Positions 53,289 to 62,560 are shown, numbered from the stretch's first letter. The stretch: 64,000 nucleotides of DNA from UBA2336 sp964404445 (GCA_964404445.1 CAYOJW010000003.1:496001-560000); one strand, 5' to 3'. Notes: generated by a model from the letters alone, not told the origin. Program-made: numbers and translations.

Positions 53289-54716
53289 ATGATAGCTGAT
53301 AAAGTAATTAAACACATCGTATTGGCCAGTTTTGGGGTATCTGCATTTTTGTGGGCATCATGCGATGCCGATGAACCTAAACCGCACGTGCCTGCCGATG
53401 AGATATTCTCATCAAAAACAATTTTAGTTCCTGATAAAGACACAAAAGAGGTTACAACCAGCTTAACATTTAATAACCTTGAAGCCATTGATTACCTGAT
53501 GGTGCGGAAAAGCGGTGGCGATGGTTATTCCAGAAAAATAGAAAGGAGTGAACTTTCTTCATCCTATAATTTTAGCTATACCATCCAGCAGGTTGACCCG
53601 GAAAATTTCAAATTAGTGTTCAAGGCTTATTACAAAGACAGTAACGCATCTAAAGATTTTTTTCTGGAAGTTGATAACCGTTGGGGTTTTTTCATACGCA
53701 ACATTACCCGTATTGCCCGCGTTACCGGTACACCCATGTTGGGCGAAGCCTTGCCCAGCCCCAACAACACACCCTTAACCTGGAATGTAGGCGGTACCGA
53801 TTTAGGCATTGTGTGGGAAATGCAACCCGGCAACTACGGAATATTTTTTGGCGATACCTTTGGCCGAAACTTCAAACCCAACGCAGCTAACCCCGGGCCA
53901 AATGGCGGAAGCTGGCGCAGCAATGTGTTGGCATTTTCAACGGATGGTAATTTAGAAGACGGCCTTTTGTTTAGCAGCATGGCTACCGATGTACGTGGCG
54001 ATGCCCGCGAAATTGTATATGGCGGTAAAGACACATCCGGTAACGGAAACTTTACATCAATTCCTACGGCCGCCATCCGTGCAAACGGAATTGACTATGT
54101 GCATTACTTTAATATCAAAACCTGGACAGGCTGGGTTACCAACTATTCAGGCATGTACAAGTCTGTTGATGACGGCCAAACGTGGACAAAATGCGAAAAT
54201 GTATCATTCTCATCGAACAGTAATTTCGGCCAGGCCGGTTATTTCAAGAAAGACGGCTACGTGTATATGATCGGTACCGAAACCGGGCGTGAGAGTAATG
54301 CACGATTGGCTCGTTTTCTCGAATCGGATATAGAAAATCAGGCAGACTATGAATTTTGGAACGGATCAACAAACCAATGGGTGAAAAGCGATGAAAGCAA
54401 AGCTACAAACATAATTGATGGCAGAATAGGTGAGCTCTCTTTTATCTATAACGACAAACATCAAAAATGGATTATCGCCTATTTCAACAGCAGCAGTTAC
54501 AATATTACCATGCGCTTAGCCGAAGATATAACCGGGCCGTGGAGCGAACCTTATGTGCTGGCTACGGGAAGTGAATATCCCCAACTGTACGGATCGTATT
54601 TCCATCCATTATCTGCACACGGTGATAATCTTTATTTTCTCATGTCAATGTGGCTTCCTTATAATGTTTTTTTGATGAAAGTAGAACTTGCCGATATGGG
54701 TAATTTTACTGATTAA
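53289..54716 (+). CDS. GH183 (DUF4185) endo-D-arabinanase-type glycoside hydrolase, lipoprotein
   Basis: 475 residues. Lipoprotein signal, FGVSAFLWASC. Residues about 30-130 form an extra beta domain; from about 140 comes DUF4185: GTPMLGEALPSPNNTPLTWN, GGTDLGIVWEMQPGNYGIFF, GDTFGRNF, and later ARLARFLESDIENQADYEFW. DUF4185 is GH183, whose characterised members are endo-acting D-arabinofuranases cutting mycobacterial D-arabinan. A surface lipoprotein is the normal place for the endo-enzyme of a polysaccharide locus. The key evidence for the substrate call. Confidence 0.86.
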   Translation: MIADKVIKHIVLASFGVSAFLWASCDADEPKPHVPADEIFSSKTILVPDKDTKEVTTSLTFNNLEAIDYLMVRKSGGDGYSRKIERSELSSSYNFSYTIQQVDPENFKLVFKAYYKDSNASKDFFLEVDNRWGFFIRNITRIARVTGTPMLGEALPSPNNTPLTWNVGGTDLGIVWEMQPGNYGIFFGDTFGRNFKPNAANPGPNGGSWRSNVLAFSTDGNLEDGLLFSSMATDVRGDAREIVYGGKDTSGNGNFTSIPTAAIRANGIDYVHYFNIKTWTGWVTNYSGMYKSVDDGQTWTKCENVSFSSNSNFGQAGYFKKDGYVYMIGTETGRESNARLARFLESDIENQADYEFWNGSTNQWVKSDESKATNIIDGRIGELSFIYNDKHQKWIIAYFNSSSYNITMRLAEDITGPWSEPYVLATGSEYPQLYGSYFHPLSAHGDNLYFLMSMWLPYNVFLMKVELADMGNFTD

Positions 54717-54802
54717 CGACAGGGTATTGTAATGCCATACAGGTTTATGAAATATGAATTGATAGAAATAGTGTATGTATCGAAAATGTAAATAAATCAA
54801 CT

Positions 54803-55966
54803 ATGAAAAAATTAATGCTGTTTTTATGGGCAACGTTTATTGTATTAAGCGTTAGCGCACAAAAGTATCCGTACAACGGGTTAAACAACAACATGGGAAA
54901 TTTGTATCAGCTATCGAATGCAAAAACCCGTTCTATCAGTCCCGAAAACTTTACCGGTGAAAAAGGAAAAGGCGGCATGGCCGATCCGGTTAAAGACAAA
55001 GATAAACCCAATGAGGCTAACGCTGCATGGCAGGCACGCGATTTAGGGCAAGGCTGGAAAGTCAATCCATACATCAAAATCAAACCAAACGAAACCTTTA
55101 CGCTTGCAGAGATTGAAGGGCCCGGGGCGATTCAACATATTTGGATGACACCCACAGGAAACTGGCGCTTTTCCATTATTCGCATTTATTGGGACGATGA
55201 AAAAGAACCTTCGGTTGAGGTGCCCGTGGGAGATTTTTTTGGTATGGGCTGGGGAGTTTATGCACCACTAAACTCGTTACCGGTAACCGTAAACCCGGGC
55301 AGCGCCTTCAATTGCTACTGGACAATGCCTTTTCGTAAGAAGTGTAAAATCACAATGCAAAACATCAACGATCAAGATGCTATGAACCTGTATTACCAGA
55401 TCGATTATGCATTGACTGAAGTACCGGAAGATGCCGGCTACTTTCATGCGCAATTCAGAAGAACAAACCCTAACGCAACTTCAGATTACACCATCGTAGA
55501 TGGCATAAAAGGCAAAGGACACTTTGTTGGTCTTTACACCGCCTGGGGCGTAAACAATAACGGCTGGTGGGGCGAAGGCGAGATAAAATTCTTTATGGAT
55601 GGTGATTCAAAATTCCCTACAATTTGCGGAACCGGCACCGAAGATTATTTCTGCGGATCGTATAATTTCGACAGAGAAGGGCAGTACAAAGAGTTTAGCA
55701 CAGCTTATGCCGGACTGCACCAGGTGATTCGCCCGGATGGCACGTACCGTTCGCAGCAACGTTTTGGTATGTACCGCTGGCACATCAACGACCCGATCCG
55801 TTTCGAGAAAGATTTGAAAATAACTATTCAGGATTTGGGTTGGCATCATGGTGGCCGCTATCTGCCGCAAAAGTCAGATATAGCGTCTGTTGTGTTTTGG
55901 TACCAAACCGAACCACATGCAAGATTTCCCAAGTTGCCAAGCTGGCAAGAGCTTGAAGTGAATTAA
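54803..55966 (+). CDS. secreted GH172 (DUF2961) glycoside hydrolase, second copy
   Basis: 387 residues with a signal peptide (1-20, LMLFLWATFIVLSVSAQ). Same DUF2961 blocks as 46514-47713: GPGAIQHIWMTPTGNWRFS, IIRIYWDDEKEPSVEVPVGD, FNCYWTMPFRKKCKITMQN, GTGTEDYFCGSYNF and FRRTNPNATSDY. The two copies differ enough to suggest separate linkage or chain-end preferences. It lies 86 bases after the GH183 gene. Confidence 0.9.
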   Translation: MKKLMLFLWATFIVLSVSAQKYPYNGLNNNMGNLYQLSNAKTRSISPENFTGEKGKGGMADPVKDKDKPNEANAAWQARDLGQGWKVNPYIKIKPNETFTLAEIEGPGAIQHIWMTPTGNWRFSIIRIYWDDEKEPSVEVPVGDFFGMGWGVYAPLNSLPVTVNPGSAFNCYWTMPFRKKCKITMQNINDQDAMNLYYQIDYALTEVPEDAGYFHAQFRRTNPNATSDYTIVDGIKGKGHFVGLYTAWGVNNNGWWGEGEIKFFMDGDSKFPTICGTGTEDYFCGSYNFDREGQYKEFSTAYAGLHQVIRPDGTYRSQQRFGMYRWHINDPIRFEKDLKITIQDLGWHHGGRYLPQKSDIASVVFWYQTEPHARFPKLPSWQELEVN

Positions 55967-56026
55967 AGAGTATTTCCTAATAGATGTTACGCATAACGTT
56001 ATTTAAACACAGGGTTAAGGTGGTTA

Positions 56027-56103
56027 CACAGAGTTTCACAGGGGATAAAATATGCCTCTGTGAATTCTCTGTGAATATTGTTGCTCCGTGTTACTCTGTG
56101 GTG
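56027..56103. repeat. intergenic repeat between the second GH172 and the DUF6786 gene
   Basis: CACAGAGTTTCACAGGGG (56027-56044) and CCTCTGTGAATTCTCTGTG (56055-56073) form an imperfect inverted repeat, with a third related block GTGTTACTCTGTGGTG at 56088-56103. This resembles a known repeated Bacteroidota intergenic text. It is non-coding. The gap 55967-56159 shows nothing else. Confidence 0.55.
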
Positions 56104-56159
56104 AAGTTATTATGTCGCGAAAGTTTTAATTATAAAAAGGATCACTATATAGTTTTGAT

Positions 56160-57389
56160 ATGAAAAAAAACCTGCTAACAGCAGCCTTGTTGCTGGCTTT
56201 ACTAAGTTGTAACGATTCAAAAAAAGAAGCGAATATGGATAAGCATGATAAAGGAACGTTTGGGTATGATCTTGATTTTCTAAAAAAGAATGATAATAAC
56301 CTGATTGTATTAGGCGGAGAAGATCAACAATCGATCGTGCTTGTGTCGGCTAAGTACCAGGGTAAAGTATTTACCAGTACAGCTAACGGTAAGTCGGGAA
56401 AAAGCCTCGGCTTTGTTGGGTACAAAGCATTTGAAGCTAAAGCACATGACGAACACATGAATGCTTACGGAGGCGAAAACCGTTTTTGGCTTGGCCCCGA
56501 AGGCGGCAGGTATTCTGTTTATTTTGAGAAAGGCAAACGGCAGGCATTTGAAAACTGGCATACACCTAAACCCATAGATACCGAAACTTGGGATGTTGTT
56601 TCATCCGATGCCAAACAGGTTACGATGAAAAAAGAAATGACGGTAGCGAACTATCAGGGTTACGATCTGAAACTGAACGTTGACCGTAAAGTTGCCTTGG
56701 TTGAAAACGATGCAATTGCCCGATCGTTAGGTGTAACACTAAATAAAAACGTAAACGTGGTAGCCTATACCACCAAAAATAAAATCACTAACCTGAACGA
56801 TTTTGAATGGACTGCTCAAACAGGTACTATCTGTATCTGGATGTTGGATATGTTTATTCCTGGCCCCAATGCGTTAACGATCATACCGTTTAATCAGGGA
56901 GAAGAAAACGAATTGGGCGTAACGGCCACCACTGATTATTTCGGAGAAATTCCGGCTGACCGCCTGAAAATATCCGATGGCATTGTCTATCTGAAAACCG
57001 ATGGTAATTTCAGAAGCAAATTAGGTATGAATGCTAAGCGCACAACGGCCATTGCTGCGAATTATGATCCTGACTTAAAGCACTTGGTTATCACAACCTA
57101 CGATGTCGATAAAAATGCTGTTTACCTGAACCAGGAATGGAACCCCGAACGCGATCCTTTAAAAGGAGATGCGATGAATGCCTATAATGACGGCCCGCTC
57201 GAAGACGGTAGCATTATGGGGCCTTTCTTTGAATTGGAAAGCGTATCGCCTGCGGCATTTTTAAAACCGAATGCTTCCCTGAACCACCAGCATACCGTAT
57301 ATCATTTTATGGGCGATGAAAAGGATTTAAGCCCTGTTGCCGAAAAACTCTTAGGGGTTTCTATCGAACAGATTAAATCTGTTTTTTAA
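56160..57389 (+). CDS. DUF6786-family lipoprotein, possible sugar mutarotase-like fold
   Basis: 409 residues. Lipoprotein signal (NLLTAALLLALLSC). The rest (NAYGGENRFWLGPEGGRYSV, KKEMTVANYQGYDLKLNVDR, SLGVTLNKNVNVVAYTTKNK, FFELESVSPAAFLKPNASLN) matches, from memory, DUF6786, a family with a beta-supersandwich resembling aldose 1-epimerases. A mutarotase helping FucI by exchanging D-arabinose anomers is a reasonable guess. Family recall is moderate; function is inferred. Confidence 0.65.
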   Translation: MKKNLLTAALLLALLSCNDSKKEANMDKHDKGTFGYDLDFLKKNDNNLIVLGGEDQQSIVLVSAKYQGKVFTSTANGKSGKSLGFVGYKAFEAKAHDEHMNAYGGENRFWLGPEGGRYSVYFEKGKRQAFENWHTPKPIDTETWDVVSSDAKQVTMKKEMTVANYQGYDLKLNVDRKVALVENDAIARSLGVTLNKNVNVVAYTTKNKITNLNDFEWTAQTGTICIWMLDMFIPGPNALTIIPFNQGEENELGVTATTDYFGEIPADRLKISDGIVYLKTDGNFRSKLGMNAKRTTAIAANYDPDLKHLVITTYDVDKNAVYLNQEWNPERDPLKGDAMNAYNDGPLEDGSIMGPFFELESVSPAAFLKPNASLNHQHTVYHFMGDEKDLSPVAEKLLGVSIEQIKSVF

Positions 57390-57490
57390 CCGTGTAAACT
57401 GATCAGGTATTTTTTTTGAAAATGAACGATTGAGAAAAGATTAAAACACGAATCACAACAAACACGATTCGGTGATATGGAGATAAGAAG

Positions 57491-59155
57491 ATGAAAAAAT
57501 ACGTAATAGGAGTGGACTATGGAACCGACTCGTGCCGTGTGCTGATAGTGGATGTGGCGAACGGGAATGAAGTGGCTTCATCAGTGAAGTATTATTCACG
57601 CTGGCAGTCAGGGAAGTATTGCGATCCTGCAAAGAATCAATATAGGCAGCATCCGTTAGATTATACTGAAACATTAACAGACGCCACACGCGAAGCATTG
57701 GCGCAATCACCGGCCGGGGTAAAAGAAAATATTGTAGGGATAGCGTTCGATACAACCGGATCAACACCCGTGTTGACCGATGAATCCGGCACACCCTTAG
57801 CCTTACTGCCGGAGTTTTCTGAAAACCCCAATGCCATGTTTGTTTTGTGGAAAGACCATACCGCTGTTCGCGAAATGGAACAAATCAACACATTGGCAAA
57901 GCAATGGCGTGTTGATTACACAGCCTATTCGGGAGGAATCTATTCTTCCGAATGGGTATGGTCGAAAATATTGCACGTATTGCGCGCAGATGCCGCCCTT
58001 CGCTTTAAAGCATACGCATGGGCTGAACACTGCGATTGGATATGCGGCCTGATTACCGGAAACACAAAGCCCGAAACCATGTTAAGAAGCCGTTGTGCTG
58101 CCGGGCATAAGGCCATGTGGCACGAAACGTGGGACGGGCTTCCTGCCGAAGATTTTTTAATAGCGTTAGACCCGTTGCTAAAAGGGTTTCGCAGTCGCTT
58201 GTATGATAAAACATTTACGTGCGATACAGCTATTGGAAACCTGAACGAGGAGTGGGCCGAAAAATTAGGGCTTACCACCAATGTGGTTGTCGCAGTCGGG
58301 GCACTCGATTGCCACATGGGTGCGGTAGGAGCGCAAATAAGAGAAGGCAGTTTTGTTCGGGTTATCGGTACATCAACCTGCGACATCATGGTGGTGAACC
58401 CCGATGAAATGAACGGAAAACTTATTCCCGGTATTTGCGGGCAGGTTGATGGTTCGGTTATTCCTGGATTAGTTGGTTTGGAAGCAGGTCAGTCGGCTTT
58501 TGGTGATTTATTCGATTGGTATAAAAGAATTTTGGAATGGGCGCCATTACAGATTATAAATCAATCGAAGGCAATTGGTGAAAAAACAAAACAACAACTG
58601 AATGACGAAATATCAAACAATATCTTATCGGAACTCACAAAAGAAGCTGAGAAGATTCCTTTACAGGATAGCTCATTGATTGCTACCGATTGGATGAACG
58701 GACGAAGAACGCCCGATGCCAACCAGTTACTTACAGGAAGCATAACCGGGTTGACCTTAGGCACAACAGCCCCGCTTATTTATCGTGCTATTATTGAAGC
58801 AACGGCTTTCGGTTCTAAAGCTATTTTTGACAGGTTTATTGAAAACAATATAAAGATCGAAGAGGTAATAGGGATAGGTGGTATATCACAAAAATCACCT
58901 TTCGTTATGCAGGTGCTTAGCGATGTACTTGGTGTTCCTATTAAAGTAGTTAAATCGAGCCAGGCTTGTGCATTAGGGGCTGCAATGTTTGCCTCTGTTG
59001 CCGCAGGTGTACACCCTACTATTGAACATGCTCAACAGGTTATGGGGCAGGGTTTTGAATATGAATACAAACCCAATATGGAAAACCATGCACAATACAT
59101 GAAGATGTACGAAAAATACAGGCATTTGGGTAAACATATAGAAGAACTATCCTAA
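57491..59155 (+). CDS. ribulokinase-family FGGY kinase (AraB-like)
   Basis: 554 residues. N-terminal GVDYGTDSCRVLIVD phosphate-binding motif, AFDTTGSTPVLTD, then GALDCHMGAVGAQIREGSFV and the C-terminal GGISQKSPFVMQVLSD and AALGAAMFASVAAG pattern. This is the AraB type of the FGGY family; E. coli AraB accepts D-ribulose as well as L-ribulose. Given FucI in the same locus, I infer that it makes D-ribulose 5-phosphate, which enters the pentose phosphate pathway directly. It differs from FucK (L-fuculokinase). Confidence 0.9.
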   Translation: MKKYVIGVDYGTDSCRVLIVDVANGNEVASSVKYYSRWQSGKYCDPAKNQYRQHPLDYTETLTDATREALAQSPAGVKENIVGIAFDTTGSTPVLTDESGTPLALLPEFSENPNAMFVLWKDHTAVREMEQINTLAKQWRVDYTAYSGGIYSSEWVWSKILHVLRADAALRFKAYAWAEHCDWICGLITGNTKPETMLRSRCAAGHKAMWHETWDGLPAEDFLIALDPLLKGFRSRLYDKTFTCDTAIGNLNEEWAEKLGLTTNVVVAVGALDCHMGAVGAQIREGSFVRVIGTSTCDIMVVNPDEMNGKLIPGICGQVDGSVIPGLVGLEAGQSAFGDLFDWYKRILEWAPLQIINQSKAIGEKTKQQLNDEISNNILSELTKEAEKIPLQDSSLIATDWMNGRRTPDANQLLTGSITGLTLGTTAPLIYRAIIEATAFGSKAIFDRFIENNIKIEEVIGIGGISQKSPFVMQVLSDVLGVPIKVVKSSQACALGAAMFASVAAGVHPTIEHAQQVMGQGFEYEYKPNMENHAQYMKMYEKYRHLGKHIEELS

Positions 59156-59174
59156 GACAATAGTTTATAAAATA

Positions 59175-60236
59175 ATGCGTGTTTTAAAGAATTTATCTTT
59201 TAAGAAGTGTTTGATTTATGCCTGGTTAGGTTTTCTAAGCATTTCTGTCAGTCTGGCCGATACAAGAACCGAAACACAGGAGAACAGTATCTGGATACGA
59301 CCTTCCGAAGAGAATAATTATGCACTCGTGTGGGGATTTCGTGACGGACTGCAAATCAGGGTTCTACCGACTGTAATCCGTGGGCTGATCTCTTTGCACG
59401 CTCACTATATTGGGCAAAAGAGCGACAGGGTTACCAACTTTTTTGCTGTTGAGCCAATACCCAAAGGTGAAACCGAAAGAGGGTATTCTGAACTTGAGTG
59501 GAGCAAGCTTGATAATAAGCGGGGTAAACGTATCTGGAGTGCGAATAATGATAAAGCGTTTGAACCGACAGATGAACTTGTTGGAGCGAGCGGTGTTATC
59601 AGCAACGAAACTGGGGTTGAAACCCTGAGCGTATATTTCTTTTTTGAACCTTTCGATAATGGAGCGAAAGTTTATGTGAAAGCAACGTTTTATGCTAATA
59701 ATCCTTACGAAGTTGAAGTAACAACATTTAAGCGCGATGATTCCATAGCGTTAGATTATTGCATTGTTACAGCAACGATGGGAAACTATGCCCGTCTAAG
59801 GAAATTGTATTTGAAAGACGGGATTAAAAAATCTCTTGATATTTGGCCTGATTATAAAGACGTACATTTTACAGACAGAGAACGAATTTCTTCAGCGCAA
59901 TTCTTAAATGGGAAAAACAGACATAAATATTTTATTGCCGCACCGGATGAAAAAAACCTGATGGATGCCGATTATGCTAAAGGAACTACAAGCAACTGGT
60001 TTTATTACGGATTGCCCGTAACACAATATTGGTACAGCAAAGATTCAGATAATTCGCTTTCAGGCATCGTTAGTGGCCGTTATACATATTGGGCCAGCGA
60101 TAAGCCTATTCCGGGCGGAATATCCATTGAGAATTTTGAATTAAACAAGCGTTTCAAACAGGGAGATCGCTTTGTGTTTGGAATTAGTTTACTAACACCT
60201 GAAATGTTTATTCAATCGTATATCAAATCACGATAG
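59175..60236 (+). CDS. secreted protein, no recognised family
   Basis: 353 residues; signal peptide about 8-29 (CLIYAWLGFLSISVSLAD). The rest is beta-rich: NNYALVWGFRDGLQIRVLPT, RGLISLHAHYIGQKSDRVTN, TLSVYFFFEPFDNGAKVYVK, VEVTTFKRDDSIALDYCIV, SGIVSGRYTYWASDKPIPGG. I do not recognise a family. It lies 19 bases after the kinase gene and 50 before the 692-residue protein, inside the arabinan locus, so a secreted substrate-binding or cleaving role is plausible. Confidence 0.68.
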   Translation: MRVLKNLSFKKCLIYAWLGFLSISVSLADTRTETQENSIWIRPSEENNYALVWGFRDGLQIRVLPTVIRGLISLHAHYIGQKSDRVTNFFAVEPIPKGETERGYSELEWSKLDNKRGKRIWSANNDKAFEPTDELVGASGVISNETGVETLSVYFFFEPFDNGAKVYVKATFYANNPYEVEVTTFKRDDSIALDYCIVTATMGNYARLRKLYLKDGIKKSLDIWPDYKDVHFTDRERISSAQFLNGKNRHKYFIAAPDEKNLMDADYAKGTTSNWFYYGLPVTQYWYSKDSDNSLSGIVSGRYTYWASDKPIPGGISIENFELNKRFKQGDRFVFGISLLTPEMFIQSYIKSR

Positions 60237-60286
60237 ATAGATATTTTAACGATTTATGGTTGTTTATCAGTAGAGCAGATAGTTCA

Positions 60287-62365
60287 ATGAAATCAGGAAA
60301 AAAAATCAAGGTCGCTTTGGTGTTGATTATAATAGCATTAGCGACAGGCATAGTTTTCGCCTGGTCACAATCCAGGCAGCAAATCCCCGATAGTTATTCT
60401 CAATTTATCGAACATATTCATATTGCTGATATAGGCAATGTAAAACCCAACGTGAAGTATCATAAAATTGATGAGAACACCACTCGGGTTTCATTAACCT
60501 TTCATTTCTCTGACTCAATCCGGCAGGATGACTGGCAGGTTACCATCAAACCGGCTTTCGATCCGTCTTTCCATTGGTCGCCACACCTTACACCTACCGA
60601 TAACCACGTTATCGATCAGCATGTGTTTCGTACACCAGCCATGATTGTTGCAAATGCAGAACGGCAACTCACCGTAATCCCTGATGTGGAAGTGCTCGGA
60701 GAAGGTTCGCCTGCGCGGTGGTATATGGATGTAAACGCAAATAGTAACACCCTTACATTAGGTATGAGCAATGTTGCTGTCACCGACCATGTTTTATTTG
60801 AAAAAGCGCCCGGTGCAACATACTTAAAGGGTGAAGTGAAGTTTGGTTTTTACCTGATTAAATCGAACAATAAAGAAGATATTGCTAATCCTTTTCGCAA
60901 GCCCCTCCATTTTTTCTGGAAAAGATGGGGCAATACACTTTACCATGCCGATAACCCCTTGCCGGGCGACCTTAATCCATACATCGAACATACCTATAAC
61001 TGGGCATTTGATACATGGGAAAAATATGTGTGGCAGGAGTTTACGTTAGACGGAAAAAAAGTAGGCGCCCCGTGTTTTATTGTAAACACTACACAAAGCC
61101 CTAATTATCCGGGCGAACCTAATTTCAGGGAATTTCTTTCGATCTGGAATCAGGCATGGTTTAGTTCTTTACGCTCTGCCAGCGGATTGTACAGGTATGC
61201 GAAACGTACAGGTAATGCAGATTTGCTTCGAAGAGCTAACCTCACAAAAGAGTTGGCATTGACAGCACCTAAAAAGGAAGGTTTCTTTTACGGATTGATT
61301 GCAACTGAAATGGAAGATGTGACCATAGCCGGTAAACAATACAGGCGTGCCAAAGGATGGGATACGTACTATTGGGGCAACTCAAACAGAAATCCATATA
61401 CATGGGATGCGCGCCACGCTCCGTTTCATGTTTTGGATATGAGTTGGACAGCCTTGTTGATGCTTCGCTGGTATGATGAACTCGATAAAGACGAAAGATT
61501 GTTGGAGTATGCACGAGATTATGCTGATGCTTTATTGAAAATACAGGACGCGAAGGGATACTTTCCTGGCTGGTTAGATTTGACGACACTAAAGCCCATG
61601 GCTCACTTAAATGAATCCCCAGAAACATCCATGTCGGCTACCTTTTTATTGAAATTATACGAACTAACAAAAGATGAACAATACAAGGCATCAGCATTGA
61701 AAGCAATAGAAATTGTGAGTAAAGAAATTGTTCCAACCGGTAGGTGGGAAGATTTTGAAACCTATTGGTCCTGCTCTCGTTGGGGCTCGGATGTATATGT
61801 CGGACGAAAAATTGAGCGGAACAATATGTATAAGCAATGTAATTTTTCAATGTTCTGGACGGCAGAAGCCTTGCTGGAAGCTTATAAAACAACAAGCGAG
61901 AAAAAATATCTGGAACAGGGTCAGCGCGTTGTAGATGAATTACTGATGACACAAGCCTCGTGGCAGCCGCCTTATATTTATGTGAAAGCTTTGGGTGGAT
62001 TTGGTGTATTAAATACCGATGGCGAATGGAACGATTCGCGGGCGAGTTTGTTTGCCGAAACAATTATTCGTTATGGAAAAGAGCTTGATAACAAAGAGTA
62101 TATTGAGCGTGGCGAAGCTGCGTTACGTTCGGCATTTACCATGATGTATAGCCCTGAAAACCCGGTAACAAAAAAGCAATGGGAGAAAGTCTGGCCGTTT
62201 TTTAACGAGAAAGACTTCGGGTTTACAATGGAAAACTATGGTCATGGCGGCAGAACAAGCCCTGAAGGCGAAGGCATGGGCGAATTTACCATTTACGATT
62301 GGGGAAACGGTGCAGCAGCCGAAGGCTACAACCGTATGTTAGATCATAACAACTTAATGAAGTAA
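60287..62365 (+). CDS. secreted alpha/alpha-toroid-like protein, candidate glycoside hydrolase
   Basis: 692 residues; signal peptide or N-terminal anchor (about 6-24, KVALVLIIIALATGIVFA). Residues about 30-230 are beta-rich; from about 250 to the end, helical repeats: FLSIWNQAWFSSLRSASGLY, APFHVLDMSWTALLMLRWYD, LEYARDYADALLKIQDAKG, TFLLKLYELTKDEQYKASAL, MFWTAEALLEAYKTTSEKKY. This is the layout of an (alpha/alpha)6 barrel with an N-terminal beta domain, common in glycoside hydrolases. Several acidic pairs (WEDFETYW, NESPETS, GEWNDSR) could hold catalytic residues. No family is named with confidence. ATG at 60287; TTG at 60260 is unlikely. Confidence 0.7.
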   Translation: MKSGKKIKVALVLIIIALATGIVFAWSQSRQQIPDSYSQFIEHIHIADIGNVKPNVKYHKIDENTTRVSLTFHFSDSIRQDDWQVTIKPAFDPSFHWSPHLTPTDNHVIDQHVFRTPAMIVANAERQLTVIPDVEVLGEGSPARWYMDVNANSNTLTLGMSNVAVTDHVLFEKAPGATYLKGEVKFGFYLIKSNNKEDIANPFRKPLHFFWKRWGNTLYHADNPLPGDLNPYIEHTYNWAFDTWEKYVWQEFTLDGKKVGAPCFIVNTTQSPNYPGEPNFREFLSIWNQAWFSSLRSASGLYRYAKRTGNADLLRRANLTKELALTAPKKEGFFYGLIATEMEDVTIAGKQYRRAKGWDTYYWGNSNRNPYTWDARHAPFHVLDMSWTALLMLRWYDELDKDERLLEYARDYADALLKIQDAKGYFPGWLDLTTLKPMAHLNESPETSMSATFLLKLYELTKDEQYKASALKAIEIVSKEIVPTGRWEDFETYWSCSRWGSDVYVGRKIERNNMYKQCNFSMFWTAEALLEAYKTTSEKKYLEQGQRVVDELLMTQASWQPPYIYVKALGGFGVLNTDGEWNDSRASLFAETIIRYGKELDNKEYIERGEAALRSAFTMMYSPENPVTKKQWEKVWPFFNEKDFGFTMENYGHGGRTSPEGEGMGEFTIYDWGNGAAAEGYNRMLDHNNLMK

Positions 62366-62491
62366 AGGGTAGTTGATCATATAAAAAACGAAATGACTTA
62401 TCGTTACTGATTTTTCCTGCATAGACAGACCATTACAAGGAAAACTATTGAAGTTTATCAGCGGGCTTCTTTCTAAAGTAGTAATTAGCTT

Positions 62492-62518
62492 ATAACTAAT
62501 TCAAAATCAATTAGTTAT
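62492..62518. terminator. AT-rich hairpin between convergent genes
   Basis: ATAACTAATT (62492-62501) and AATTAGTTAT (62509-62518) are perfect 10-base arms with a CAAAATC loop. It lies between the end of the arabinan locus (62365) and the end of the convergent desaturase gene (62561). Weak stem but good position for a bidirectional terminator. The rest of the 62366-62560 gap shows nothing else. Confidence 0.45.
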
Positions 62519-62560
62519 TTCACTTGCGTATGACAGCAAATATGATCCTGTCTTAAAATT

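Noticed and set aside
46514..55966. GH172 pair read as a fructan or difructose-anhydride system
   Set aside because: No fructokinase, GH32 or fructan gene is present, and GH183, FucI and a ribulokinase point instead to D-arabinose.
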